Origin: Streptomyces polyasparticus
Lineage (GTDB): Bacteria > Actinomycetota > Actinomycetes > Streptomycetales > Streptomycetaceae
NCBI RefSeq assembly: GCF_014493765.1
Contig: NZ_JACTVJ010000007.1
Span: 372,001 to 436,000, forward strand
Direction: 5' to 3'
DNA: 64,000 nt
The notes beneath the pieces were generated by a model. That model made no database searches. It saw only the letters and a program-made list of their open reading frames with translations, and was not told where the DNA came from. Below are positions 26,576-34,930 of this stretch, piece by piece. Both the position numbers and the translations under genes were made by a program. Numbering within the stretch: the first letter of the stretch is position 1; each line of letters starts with the position of its first letter.

Positions 26576-27091
26576 TCAGACGTCACCGCCCCGAAGTCGT
26601 TCCTGGCTCGCGCCTGTTGCCCTCGGCTGAGGCACGCGTGCGGTGTGCTCGGCGGCCAGGACGTAGAGGTGGACGGCGCCCACTGGGATGAGGGGTGTGC
26701 AGGCCGCCATGACCAGGATGAGGAAGTCGGCCAGCGTCCAAGGGCCTCCGCCCTGCCGATCGGCGAGGGAGTGGAGTACGAAGACGAGGACGGCGCGCAC
26801 AGCTATAGCGGTGGCCATCAGCCTCCACGCGTACTGCTCGTTGAGGAACGAGGCTGGGCGCAGTCGGACCATGGCGGCGATCGTCAGGGCGATGAACCCG
26901 TCGAGGATTGCGAGGAACACGTAGGGCCAAGGAGCGGAGGCATGGGTCGGGGCAGTGAGGTGATGCACGAGGTCGAGGGCGAGCAGGAAGCTCACTGTGG
27001 TCAGTACGACGGCCGTGACGCACCCCCGTGAGGCGGTCCAGGATGACGGGGGCGGAGGTGTCGGGGCAGGGGGAAGTGCGGTAGTGGGCAT
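26576..27091 (-). CDS. Four-helix membrane protein
   Basis: This 171-residue protein has four predicted transmembrane segments: about 25-45 (VTAVVLTTVSFLLAL), 55-75 (PYVFLAILDGFIALTI), 90-110 (LMATAIAVRAVLVFV) and 120-145 (LADFLILVMAACTPLIPV). It is coupled to the next gene (2 bp gap) and lies between the replication and mobilization genes. The family is not recognised with confidence. Its position suggests a role in intercellular or intramycelial spread of the element. Confidence 0.55.
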   Translation of the reverse strand: MPTTALPPAPTPPPPSSWTASRGCVTAVVLTTVSFLLALDLVHHLTAPTHASAPWPYVFLAILDGFIALTIAAMVRLRPASFLNEQYAWRLMATAIAVRAVLVFVLHSLADRQGGGPWTLADFLILVMAACTPLIPVGAVHLYVLAAEHTARVPQPRATGASQERLRGGDV

Positions 27092-27175
27092 GTGAGGTCC
27101 AAAGTTGCCGTTCGGGCATGGGTGTTGGCGCCCAGGGCGGGCGGTGAAGGTGGGGGAAGAGCGAGTGGCCGCTGG

Positions 27176-27859
27176 TCAGGCGACGGCGCGGACGGTGCCG
27201 CGGCGGCGGTCATCGCCGGTGAGCGTGACGCGGTCGGTCATCTCCGCGAGGCGGGAGGCGACGCGGTCGCCGAGTTTGTCGCGCAGGTCGCGGATGGCGA
27301 GGTTGGTGGTGATCAGCGTGGGCCGCAGGTGCTCGTAGCGGGCGTTGATCAGCCGGTAGGTGAGTTCCTCGGTCCACTCCGACGCTTTGGCCGCGCCGAG
27401 GTCGTCCAGGAGCAGCAGCGGGCACTTCGCCAGGGTCTGGAGCTCGCGTTCGGGGTCGTGGCCCTGGCGGGGCCGGAGGTTGGCGTACATGTCGGCGACG
27501 GTGATGGCCTGCCAGCGCAGTCGGACGCCGGCGCCGAGCAGGGCGCGGATCGCGCCGTACGCCTGGAAGGTCTTGCCCGTCCCGGTGGGGCCGGCGATCA
27601 GCAGAGACGGGCCTTCCGCGATGCCCGGCGCCCCTCCTGGACCGGGTTTGCCGGCGCGGGCGACTGCATCGACCCAGGCCGTGATCCCGGGGTGTTCAGC
27701 GCGGGCCTCGCGGTAGCGGGCGGGGATGCGGGCGGCGGCCAGTTCCAGCGCGGTGACCGCTACGGGCTCCGGTTCGGCGGAGACGGCGGCATCCAGGGAG
27801 ATACCGCGGCGGGTGAGGATCTGGGACATGCGGTCGGTGATGAGCCGGGGCTCGGCCAA
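27176..27859 (-). CDS. DnaC/IstB-like AAA+ ATPase
   Basis: This 227-residue protein has Walker A GPTGTGKT (about 90-97) and Walker B LLLLDDLG (about 148-155), followed by the ITTNLAIRDL and DRVASRLAEM blocks of DnaC-type helicase loaders. TTG 27859 follows the stop of the initiator gene by 1 bp, so the two are coupled. It is expected to load the replicative helicase at the element's origin or assist replication after excision. A transposition helper of the IstB type is less likely because no istA-like transposase is present. Confidence 0.8.
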   Translation of the reverse strand: MAEPRLITDRMSQILTRRGISLDAAVSAEPEPVAVTALELAAARIPARYREARAEHPGITAWVDAVARAGKPGPGGAPGIAEGPSLLIAGPTGTGKTFQAYGAIRALLGAGVRLRWQAITVADMYANLRPRQGHDPERELQTLAKCPLLLLDDLGAAKASEWTEELTYRLINARYEHLRPTLITTNLAIRDLRDKLGDRVASRLAEMTDRVTLTGDDRRRGTVRAVA

Positions 27860-27860
27860 G

Positions 27861-28775
27861 TCAGAGCTCCTCTTCGTAGGCGGCAGGGTCGATCGGGTTC
27901 CTCCAGGGGGTGTGCGGCGAGGGGACCAGAACTGTAGACCCCGATCCCCGGTTGATCTTCCTCGTGGCGTTCATCGCCTCGTGCACCACGCTCGGCAGCG
28001 TGCTCGGACTCAGGCCCTTGGCGCGGTGTAGGTCGAGCCCGGCCCGCAGATGCGCGACGTCGATGCCCTCGCCGAGCAGCTTGTTGACCTCACGGCCGAG
28101 GTGGCCGAGGAAGTCACGCGGCGGGCGGTGTACGCAGGCAGCGACGTATTCGCCGATCAACTCCCCAGCCGAGACGGTGTCCGGCGCGTGGGCGCTCGCG
28201 CCCCCCAACGGGGTAGATCCAAGGTCCATGGTCCTAGGTCCTAGATCCGGGACGTGAACCTTCACCGCATACTCCTGCGCTTGTGGTGAAGCCTCACTGA
28301 ATCCGCCCTGACCTGCGGTTCTTTCATTCAGTGAGGGCTCCCGTCGATGCCCGGAGTCTTCACTGAACTCTTCCTGCACACTCATGCCGATGCCGTGAGC
28401 TCGCTCTGCAGGCCCGGCGGAACGTCCGCCCTCATGGCGCGGGCAGGCCGGGCAGCGGCTGCCGCTGGGCCGGTTGATCTTCTGGTGCCTGGACCAGGTG
28501 ACGATGTGCAGGTACCGCCTGCCGTCCTCGCCCTCGTACCGGCAGATCAGCCCGGCCCCGTCGAGCTGGTTCAGGTCGTCCTCGACCTCCAGCGCGCCGT
28601 GCTCGGGGCGCAGTGACCACAAGGCGCCGGCGATGACGGCAGCTTGGTCACGGAAGCGACCATGGTCGTCCGCCTGGGTGAGCAGGCCGAAGAAGGTCCG
28701 CTCCGCGGGGACACTCACCGCAGCGAGTGACTCGGAGATGAAGGCTTCCGGCTTGATGGTGCGTATGCGTGCCAA
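27861..28775 (-). CDS. Replication initiator-like protein (phage replisome organizer N-domain)
   Basis: This 304-residue protein starts with MARIRTIKPEAFISESLAAVS and continues ERTFFGLLTQADDHGRFRD. This is the characteristic N-terminus of winged-helix replisome organizers of actinobacterial phages and elements. Aromatic-rich DNA-binding helices and a Pro-rich linker follow, and the C-terminal LGHLGREVNKLLGEGID is a DnaD-like helical segment. TTG 28775 is preceded by GAGGAC. It is the first gene of an initiator/DnaC pair, so the element probably replicates autonomously when excised. Confidence 0.75.
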   Translation of the reverse strand: MARIRTIKPEAFISESLAAVSVPAERTFFGLLTQADDHGRFRDQAAVIAGALWSLRPEHGALEVEDDLNQLDGAGLICRYEGEDGRRYLHIVTWSRHQKINRPSGSRCPACPRHEGGRSAGPAERAHGIGMSVQEEFSEDSGHRREPSLNERTAGQGGFSEASPQAQEYAVKVHVPDLGPRTMDLGSTPLGGASAHAPDTVSAGELIGEYVAACVHRPPRDFLGHLGREVNKLLGEGIDVAHLRAGLDLHRAKGLSPSTLPSVVHEAMNATRKINRGSGSTVLVPSPHTPWRNPIDPAAYEEEL

Positions 28776-29046
28776 GGGGCGTGTGTCCTCACTCGGTAGC
28801 TGGGGCGTGGCACCCGGGGCTCACCGTCGTTCAGGGGCAGGAGGCAGAGTTGGAGAGGGGGAGGGAAGTGGGGTTCGGCGCAGAGCAGGCCGCGGTCCCC
28901 ACTCCGTTGTCAGGCGGGTCATCACACAGAGCCACACCCGGCGCGTACAAGTCCAGCCTCTCCTGGGCAGATCTCTGACGGCAGAAGGCCCGGAGCGCAT
29001 CCTGGCCAACAAGCCAGCCTCAGAACCGAGTTGTTGAAGGTTGGGC

Positions 29047-29781
29047 CTATGCCGCGAGGCCGAGTGACCATGGCCCGCGCACTGTGGCCACCGGCTTGCA
29101 GTACGAGACCCGTCGCCCGTTCTTCGCGGTGAACTCGACGGACTCCACAGAGAGCTCGCACAGCGCCGGACCGTGCACCTTCGCGAGTTCCGCACGGAAC
29201 GCGTCCACCGTCTCGGCGAAGCGCCACGAGGAGGAACGGAAGCGGAGCATGCCCAGCTCCCGTCCGTCAGCCAGCTGGAAGGGGACGGTCGTGACCGGCT
29301 GCGGCCCTTGGCCGAACCTGGCCCGCTCCTTGCGTTGCGCCATGAGCGGTGGGCAGCCACAAGGAGTTCCGGCCCTTCCCGTGGGTGTCAGGAAGACGGT
29401 GCCGTCACAGTGATGCGCGAGGCCCCGGGAATCCCACAACTTCATCTCCAGGCCGATGGCTTCCGGCGCGGCGACAACGATCGAAAGCGCGGAACGTTCC
29501 GAGACGACTTCCCATCGCTCGACGCCATCGACGGGGCGCGGTTCCGGACTGCCTCCAAAGACGCGTCCGAATTCCTCGGCGGCCGGCCGCGAACCAGTGA
29601 TCAGACGCCATACAGGCAGAGGCAGCAACTTCGTGCCCACGACGTGGCCGAACTCGACCTCTCCCGCGATGTCGAGGGCCGTTGTGGCTTGCATGCGGGC
29701 ACGGAGGGGTTCCAGCGCCGACGTGGTGACGGTTCGGGCAGCGCGCATTTTGGGCTCGCTGTGGGTGCGTGATGCGGACAA
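29047..29781 (-). CDS. Gp3-like recombination directionality factor
   Basis: This roughly 244-residue protein resembles the phiC31 Gp3-like recombination directionality factor family by several blocks: FGRVFGGS, VERWEVVSE, LEMKLWDSRG, HCDGTVF, PCGCPP and LRFRSSSWRFAETV, then GRRVSYCKPV at the end. Such factors bind serine integrase and switch it from attP x attB integration to excision. The start is taken as TTG 29781, which has GGAGA upstream; ATG 29748 is the alternative. Its location directly downstream of the phiC31-type integrase, same strand, supports the role. Confidence 0.7.
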   Translation of the reverse strand: MSASRTHSEPKMRAARTVTTSALEPLRARMQATTALDIAGEVEFGHVVGTKLLPLPVWRLITGSRPAAEEFGRVFGGSPEPRPVDGVERWEVVSERSALSIVVAAPEAIGLEMKLWDSRGLAHHCDGTVFLTPTGRAGTPCGCPPLMAQRKERARFGQGPQPVTTVPFQLADGRELGMLRFRSSSWRFAETVDAFRAELAKVHGPALCELSVESVEFTAKNGRRVSYCKPVATVRGPWSLGLAA

Positions 29782-29842
29782 AGGGCGTCTCCGGACTGCT
29801 CGTTGCGGGGCGGTGTGATGCCGCCTTGGACCACCCAGGCTC

Positions 29843-29890
29843 CGGAGATTCCCCGGTTTCGCTAACCGGGGACTCGGGTGTAATCTCCCG
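29843..29890 (-). terminator. Compound hairpin downstream of the integrase
   Basis: CCCCGGTT/AACCGGGG (29851-29858 and 29864-29871, 5-nt loop) forms a perfect 8-bp stem. Outer CGGAGATT and AATCTCCCG arms can extend it imperfectly. It lies between the integrase stop (29965) and the directionality factor start, so it can terminate integrase transcripts or separate the two units. Confidence 0.55.
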
Positions 29891-29964
29891 CGAATTTTTG
29901 AGCCACCTTCAGCCAAGATGCGCCGTTATAGGGCTACCCCAAGTCAACTGGTGCGTGATCGACG

Positions 29965-31734
29965 TCACGCCGCTGCGCCTTCAGTAGCGGCCTCACCCAG
30001 TTCCTCCACTTCGCCTGCCTCCTGGGCAGGGCGTACGAACTCGATCCGCGTCCGCCGCTCGACCGGCGTCGACTTCCCCGCACCGGCCGCCTTGCTGACC
30101 GTGATGCGCCGCACGAACAGCTTCACGAAGTCCCGGCGCTCCTGTGTCGTCGCTGACGCCCACCACGACCCTTCGCTCACGGGATCTACGTCGCCGGCAC
30201 CGACCGGCAGCCACAGGTGGATCGGCAGCGAGGGCGTCGACGCCTCCTCCAGTTCGGCGAGCCGGGCCTCGGCCCGCTCCATCCGGCCGAGCAGCCGCTC
30301 CCGGCGCTCACGGAATCGGCGCCGACCGACCGGATCGTCGTAGTCGCCGGCTTCCTCGCGGTCGTACAGCTCCTCCAATGCCTGCTTGGCATCTGCTCGT
30401 TCGGTGATGAGGCTCCGCCGCTCGCCCGCGATCTCCGGCTGCTCGGACTGTGCCGTGTACCGGCGAGCTGCCTCGGCCAGGATGACCGCCGTCTCGGGGT
30501 CGTCCTCGGCGGTCTGGATGAGAGCGAAGATCCGCCGGGCAACGTGCGTGTCCAGGGCCTTCATGCTGATGGTGCACTCACCCTCGTGCTGGCCCGGGAG
30601 AGCCTTCCTGCGCCGGCACCGGTACGCGCCCTTGTTGGGAGTGGTGGCACGGTGCGATGTCTTCACCGCACCGCACTCGCAGAACAGCAGGTCCATCGCG
30701 GACAGCACGGCGTGGCCACGGGAGAGCCCTTTGCCCTGGCCCCGTCCGTCGAGCCACTTCTGCAGTTCGTGCCAGTCGTCAGGTGTGATGATCGGCGGGT
30801 ATGCCACGACTGGCTGCATGGTCTCGGCGTCCCGGTCGATGCGGTAGCTCTCGATCTGACTCGTCAGCTTGCCGTCCTCACGGCGCCGGTAGATCGGGGT
30901 CGCCGCGTAACCGGCTATGCGCGGGTCCCGCAGGATGCGCATGAGGGTCTTCGGATCCCACACGCTGTCCTTGGTCTCCTTGCCGACCGTCTGCCCCTTC
31001 GTCGGCACCCCGTCAACGGTCATCTGCGCGCAGATGCCGGTCAGCGAACCGGGGTGTCTGCGGCCACCGCCCGGCCGGTACGGCATGTCCTTGTGAGCCT
31101 TGATCGTCTTCCATACGTCCTTGACCACGGCCACCTCCTCGGGCTCGTGCTCCAAGAGCTGGATCACGATGGGCTTGCCCTCGGACGTCGTGCGCGTGAC
31201 CGGGACCATGCGGAACCCGTAGGGCGGCTTGCCGCCGAGGTATCCGCCCAGAGCCGCCGCTGTCTTCTTCGCGCCGCGCACCGCGTCGCTCTTGTTCTTG
31301 CTCTCGCTGTGCGCCGCGTCGAGCCGCAGGATCAGATGGATCAGGTCCATCAGGTTGCCCTTGCGGAACTCGCCCTCGGTGAGGCTCACGATCGTCACGC
31401 CGAGGTTGAGCAGCTCCGTGACGATGGGGATGGCGTCGAGAGGGTCCATCCGCGACAGGCGGCTTATGTAGTAGACGAGGATCAGGTTGATCCGGCCCTC
31501 GTGGCAGTCCTTGAGCAGCCGGTCGAAGTCCGGGCGGTCGTCCCCCGTGAACGCCGAGATGCCGAGGTCCTCGTATTCGGTGATGCTCACAGCTCCGCGC
31601 CGCTTGGCCTCGGCGACGCCGGCCTCCCGCTGCGTGACCGTGCTGACCTCGGACTTGTTGGCCCGCCCCACCGACTGGCGTCCGTACACTCCGGCGTGAA
31701 TATCCATGCCGGTCACCACCCCTGGCCTGTTCAT
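29965..31734 (-). CDS. int: phiC31-type large serine integrase
   Basis: This 589-residue large serine recombinase catalyses site-specific insertion and, with a directionality factor, excision. The N-terminal resolvase domain has the catalytic Ser in YGRQS (about 21), RPDFDRLL, YYISRLSRMDPLDAIPIV and RLDAAHSESK. The recombinase domain has PYGFRMVP and DPRIAGYAAT, followed by the zinc ribbon LLFCECGAV...YRCRRR...GECTIS and a coiled-coil region. Alignment with phiC31 Int from memory shows strong similarity, including the N-terminal GVVTG. The start is 39 bp from the crossover in the att site, as expected. Confidence 0.95.
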   Translation of the reverse strand: MNRPGVVTGMDIHAGVYGRQSVGRANKSEVSTVTQREAGVAEAKRRGAVSITEYEDLGISAFTGDDRPDFDRLLKDCHEGRINLILVYYISRLSRMDPLDAIPIVTELLNLGVTIVSLTEGEFRKGNLMDLIHLILRLDAAHSESKNKSDAVRGAKKTAAALGGYLGGKPPYGFRMVPVTRTTSEGKPIVIQLLEHEPEEVAVVKDVWKTIKAHKDMPYRPGGGRRHPGSLTGICAQMTVDGVPTKGQTVGKETKDSVWDPKTLMRILRDPRIAGYAATPIYRRREDGKLTSQIESYRIDRDAETMQPVVAYPPIITPDDWHELQKWLDGRGQGKGLSRGHAVLSAMDLLFCECGAVKTSHRATTPNKGAYRCRRRKALPGQHEGECTISMKALDTHVARRIFALIQTAEDDPETAVILAEAARRYTAQSEQPEIAGERRSLITERADAKQALEELYDREEAGDYDDPVGRRRFRERRERLLGRMERAEARLAELEEASTPSLPIHLWLPVGAGDVDPVSEGSWWASATTQERRDFVKLFVRRITVSKAAGAGKSTPVERRTRIEFVRPAQEAGEVEELGEAATEGAAA

Positions 31735-31749
31735 GGAGGGACTCTAGCC

Positions 31750-31800
31750 GTTTGGTCCCCCATCTGGTCTAACCCAAGGGCACCCCGTGGCACCCCCACC
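31750..31800. other. Hybrid attachment site (attL/attR) in the pirin gene
   Basis: On the minus strand a chromosomal half GGTGGGGGTGCCACGGGGTG is followed by the CCCTTGGG core and a P-type arm TTAGACCAGATGGGGGACC. The chromosomal half closely resembles phiC31 attB, and the arm's CAGATGGGGGA resembles phiC31 attP's CAGTTGGGGGC (from memory). The central TT (AA on plus, 31776-31777) is the expected crossover. The P arm lies on the integrase side and the pirin codons on the other. This is the right end of the element. Confidence 0.85.
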
Positions 31801-32510
31801 GCGGCTTCGAGACCGTCACGTATCTGATCGACGGCACCTTCATCCACCAGGACTCCAACGGTGGCGGCGGCACCATTCAGAACGGCGACACCCAGTGGAT
31901 GACCGCAGGGTCGGGCCTCCTGCACATCGAGGCCCCGCCGGAGGACCTCGTCATGTCCGGCGGTCTCTTCCACGGTCTGCAGCTGTGGGTGAACCTGCCC
32001 GCCAAGGACAAGATGATGGACCCCCGCTACCAGGACATCCGCGGCGGTCAGGTCCAGCTGCTCAGCTCCCCCGACGGCGGCGCGCTGCTGCGTGTCATCG
32101 CCGGTGAGCTGGACGGGCACGAGGGTCCGGGCATCACGCACACCCCGATCACGATGATCCACGCGACCGTACGGCCGGGTGCCTCGGTGACGCTGCCCTG
32201 GCGCTCCGACTTCAACGGTCTCGCGTACGTCCTCGCGGGCCGCGGCACGGTCGGCGAGGAGCGCCGCCCGATCCGCATGGGGCAGACGGCGGTCTTCGGC
32301 GACGGCGGTTCGCTGACCGTCCGCGCGGACGAGAAGCAGGACGGGAACACCCCCGACCTCGAGGTCGTGCTGCTCGGCGGACAGCCGATCCGTGAGCCGA
32401 TGGCGCACTACGGGCCGTTCGTGATGAACACCCAGGCCGAGCTGCAGCAGGCCTTCGAGGACTTCCAGAAGGGCCGGCTCGGCACCGTGCCCGCCGTCCA
32501 CGGCATGTGA
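31773..32510 (+). pseudogene. Pirin family protein, 5' truncated by element insertion
   Basis: The remaining 245 codons start PKGTPWHPHRGFETVTYLIDG and include cupin segments such as MTAGSGLLHIEAPP, LPWRSDFNGLAYVLAG and the C-terminal PFVMNTQAELQQAFEDFQKG, characteristic of bicupin pirins. The codon at 31770-31772, in the element arm, is TAA, so no upstream coding remains in this frame. The 5' part should be at the element's other end, outside the window. Pirins are metal-binding cupins; some are quercetinases or regulators. Translation from an internal ATG (31899) is possible but would give a cut N-terminal cupin. Confidence 0.9.
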
Positions 32511-32537
32511 GTTCCCAGGTCGTACGGGGCCCCATAA

Positions 32538-32549
32538 AGGTCTAGTCCA
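32538..32549. promoter_or_regulatory. Weak DasR-like site
   Basis: AGGTCTAGTCCA matches the DasR dre core TGGTCTAGACCA at 10 of 12 positions. It lies between the truncated pirin and the decayed MFS gene with no clear target gene, so it may be chance. Confidence 0.2.
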
Positions 32550-32684
32550 CATCTTGACCTTGTGGAGCGCGATCGCCACCATGATCACTGAAACCCGAAC
32601 TCGCTTGCGAGTACGGCATGTTCGGCACAGCCGGCGGGGTCGACGTATCGGGTGAGGCGTATCGCGCGATCCGGAAGGCCCCGT

Positions 32685-33691
32685 ATGACCGTCACCCTCG
32701 CTCCCCCTTCGCGGCTCTGGACGAGGAACTTCACGCTCTACTTCACGGCCCCGCACCATGGCCGTGCTCGGCGACACGATGCTGCCCGTCGCGACCGCGG
32801 TCGCGATGTATGCGCTCGGGTTCTCCGTGACCGAGGTCGGGGGTGTTCCAGCCCGGCCTGACCAGCCTCGTGCCTCAGGTCTCCGACGATCCGCAGAAGG
32901 CCAACGGCGTGAGCCGGGTGAGCCAGGGTCTGGCCACCCTGGCCGGGCCCGCCATGGCCGGCACGCTCGTCGCGGTGGTCTCGCCGGCGTCCGTCTTCGC
33001 CGTCAACGCCTTCACGTTCGTGGTCAGCGGGCTCTGTCTGGCCGCGCTCCGGCTCCCGCACTTCACACCCGACCGCACCGCGTCCACGCTGCAGAACCTG
33101 GTGGCCGGCTGGGTCGAGTTCCGGTCCCGGTCCTGGCTGTGGTCCGTGATCCTCATCTGGTGGGTGCTCGGCGTCTTCGTCTGGGGTCCGATCACCCCGG
33201 TCGGCGCCGCCTCGGTGATCGAGGCGCACGGCAAGGCGGCCTTCGGCTGGGTGGAGAGCGCGTTCGGCGCGGGCTGTGTGCTCGGCGGCCTGGTGGCGAT
33301 CCGGATCAAGCCGGTACGTCCGCTGTACGCGGGCGGCATCGCCATGTGCCTGTTCCCGCTGGTGCCCCTGGCCGCGGGCCTGGTGCCCTCGGTCCCCGTG
33401 ATGATGCTCGGCTACGGCCTGAGCGGGATCGGCTGGGCGTACTGGGGCGTGCAGTGGGCCACCGCCGTGCAGACCCAGATCCCCCAGGACAAACTCAACC
33501 GCGTCGCCGCGTACGAGATCGCGGGATCGATCCTCGCGGTCCCGTTCGGCCAGGCCGTCGCCGGACCGGCCAGTTCACTCGTCGGTGTCCATGAACTCCT
33601 GGTCCTGGGCGCCGTGATCAGCCTCGGCTGCGCGCTGGCCCTGCTAGCGGTACGTCCGGTCCGGCAGCTCGCGCTCGACGAGCAGCCCTGA
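32685..33691 (+). pseudogene. Decayed MFS transporter
   Basis: Three reading frames carry successive parts of one MFS transporter. ATG 32685 gives MTVTLAPPSRLWTRNFTLYF. A shift near 32,745-32,757 gives MAVLGDTMLPVATAVAMYALGFSVTE, and another near 32,840, with probable loss of internal helices, gives FQPGLTSLVPQVS to the end (33691). The last part alone is a 282-residue open frame with about eight hydrophobic segments. Two frameshifts and the missing middle indicate a pseudogene. The shift positions are read by eye. Confidence 0.7.
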
Positions 33692-33701
33692 ATTCCCCTC
33701 G

Positions 33702-34040
33702 TCAGCCCTCGGCGGCGGCCCGCTCGGCCTCGGCGCGGCGGTACTCGGCGTTGATGCGCTGCGCCTCTTCGAGCTGGTCCTCGAGGATGACGATGCGGCA
33801 GGCGGCCTCGACCGGGGTGCCCTGGTCGACGAGCTCGCGGGCGCGTGCGGCGATCCGCAGCTGGTAGCGCGAATAGCGGCGGTGGCCGCCCTCCGAGCGC
33901 AGCGGCGTGATCAGGCGTGCCTCTCCGATCGCCCGGAGGAAACCGGGCGTCGTGCCGAGCATCTCGGCGGCCCGGCCCATGGTGTAGGCGGGGTAGTCAT
34001 CGTCGTCCAGACGATTGCTGAGCGGGGAATCTGCTGTCAT
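33702..34040 (-). CDS. MerR-family HTH protein
   Basis: This 112-residue protein has the MerR winged-HTH motif: YTMGRAAEMLGTTPGFLRAIGEARLITPLRSEGGHRRYS, which includes the G-H-R-R-Y wing. A C-terminal helical region with an EDQLEEAQRINAEYRRAEAE coiled coil follows. ATG 34040 has GAGGTGAC upstream. Short MerR-like regulators with a dimerisation coil but no metal-binding C-terminus are frequent in Streptomyces; the effector is unknown. It is separated from the neighbouring 34496 gene by two hairpins, so it is transcribed alone. Confidence 0.8.
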   Translation of the reverse strand: MTADSPLSNRLDDDDYPAYTMGRAAEMLGTTPGFLRAIGEARLITPLRSEGGHRRYSRYQLRIAARARELVDQGTPVEAACRIVILEDQLEEAQRINAEYRRAEAERAAAEG

Positions 34041-34066
34041 GTCACCTCGTTGAACCAGCGCGTCGA

Positions 34067-34098
34067 GGGGCCCTGGTGCCGTATGGCACCAGGGCCCC
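34067..34098. terminator. Perfect hairpin upstream of the MerR gene
   Basis: A 14-bp perfect stem (34067-34080 and 34085-34098) with loop GTAT lies in the leader region of the MerR gene on the minus strand. It may be a terminator or attenuator rather than the end of the upstream gene, which has its own hairpin. Confidence 0.5.
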
Positions 34099-34446
34099 GA
34101 AGGAAATTCAACACCATCTGTCGGCCCTACTGTGGCGCCGACCTTCTCTTTGCGCTGCCCGGCCCGGGAGCGGGGCGGGCGAACGCGGATCGCGGATGCG
34201 TGACCGTGGACCACCTTCCCATCCGGGGTCTTGCGGTACCCGGGCCGGCAACGATCGGGGCCCAGGCGATCCTGATGGCGTCTGCTTCCTCCGTTCTTCC
34301 TCGGTACTTCGCCTTCGATTCTTCCGTACGAGAGAAACCTTACTTACGTCACATCGCAATGTCTACTTTGGCGAGAGTAGATTTTTGTCCATGGGGGCAG
34401 AAGGATGCCGGTGCCCAGGCATCTGGACGGGCCTCCGGGAACGCAA

Positions 34447-34481
34447 GTGAGGCCCCGCCGACGGTGTCGGCGGGGCCTCAC
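34447..34481. terminator. Terminator of the 34496 gene
   Basis: A perfect 15-bp stem (34447-34461 and 34467-34481) with a 5-nt loop lies 15 bp downstream of the stop of the minus-strand gene at 34496. Confidence 0.75.
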
Positions 34482-34495
34482 AAGGTCTGACTGCG

Positions 34496-34852
34496 TCAGG
34501 GAGTCTGCGGCAGCGAGGACTCGGACGTGCCGAAGGACTCGGACGCACCGAAGGACTCGGACGTGCCGAGGGCGGCGGACGCCTCCTCGAGCGGCGTACG
34601 GGCCGGCGCGGGCACCTCGACGTCGTCGCGGCAGGTGAAGCCGAGACGCGTCATGGCGCGGGAGACCTCGCCGGCGGAGAAGTCACGGCGGTCCTGCCGC
34701 GTGACGACCGCACCCACCTGCTTGAGCGGGTAGTGACGGCGGCCGATGAGCACCGAACCGGCGGTGATCGGCTCGGGCTTGATGCCCTTCATCGACGCGA
34801 TCACACCGTCTTTGGTGAGGTCGAAGGGGAAACGGGCGATGACGACGCGCAT
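34496..34852 (-). CDS. Conserved hypothetical protein
   Basis: This 118-residue protein begins MRVVIARFPFDLTKDGVIASMKGIKPEPITAG and continues SVLIGRRHYPLKQVGAVVTRQD and FTCRDDVEVPAP. The C-terminal tail has short repeats of TSESFGASESF type, encoded by an 18-bp repeated unit (about 34,516-34,570). It is a small conserved Streptomyces protein near the DEAD-box/cold-shock pair; function is unknown. The first two-thirds look ordered, the tail disordered. Confidence 0.7.
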   Translation of the reverse strand: MRVVIARFPFDLTKDGVIASMKGIKPEPITAGSVLIGRRHYPLKQVGAVVTRQDRRDFSAGEVSRAMTRLGFTCRDDVEVPAPARTPLEEASAALGTSESFGASESFGTSESSLPQTP

Positions 34853-34930
34853 GATGCCTCACAGTTCGGGGAGAGGGGTGCCGCGTGACGGGCTCTAAGT
34901 AGAACGGTCCGATGGCGCCGAGCGGAAGCT

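Larger units (their letters stand above)
1..31777. mobile_element. Right-hand portion of an integrated mobilizable element
   Basis: The stretch from the left edge to the hybrid att site at about 31,776 carries element functions: a phiC31-type serine integrase, Gp3-like directionality factor, replication initiator and DnaC-like ATPase, MobC plus HUH relaxase, and ParB-like protein. It also carries cargo: a pPIWI-RE module, an AspRS2/radical-SAM cluster and nuclease-like genes. The right boundary is fixed by the truncated pirin gene. The left boundary lies outside the window, so total length is unknown. No capsid, portal, terminase or tail gene is visible, and neither is a TraB/FtsK or VirB4 transfer ATPase. 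An integrative mobilizable element is therefore the best reading of what is seen; transfer genes could lie further left. Confidence 0.85.
34041..34495. other. Intergenic stretch with hairpins
   Basis: No gene is seen here. Apart from the two terminator-like hairpins listed separately, there is a smaller repeat TCTACT...AGTAGA near 34,362-34,383 (6-bp arms) in an AT-richer part that may hold the promoter for the MerR gene. Confidence 0.4.

Noticed and set aside
1-31777. Prophage interpretation of the element
   Set aside because: The integrase and directionality factor are phage-like, but no structural, packaging or lysis genes are visible, while relaxase and MobC are present. A prophage cannot be fully excluded because the left end is missing.
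31750-32684. tRNA gene as integration site
   Set aside because: The junction lies in pirin coding sequence and matches the phiC31 type; no tRNA cloverleaf is seen.
34041-34495. Small ORFs in the intergenic stretch (for example 34363-34548)
   Set aside because: They overlap hairpins, have no ribosome site and have shadow-like composition.
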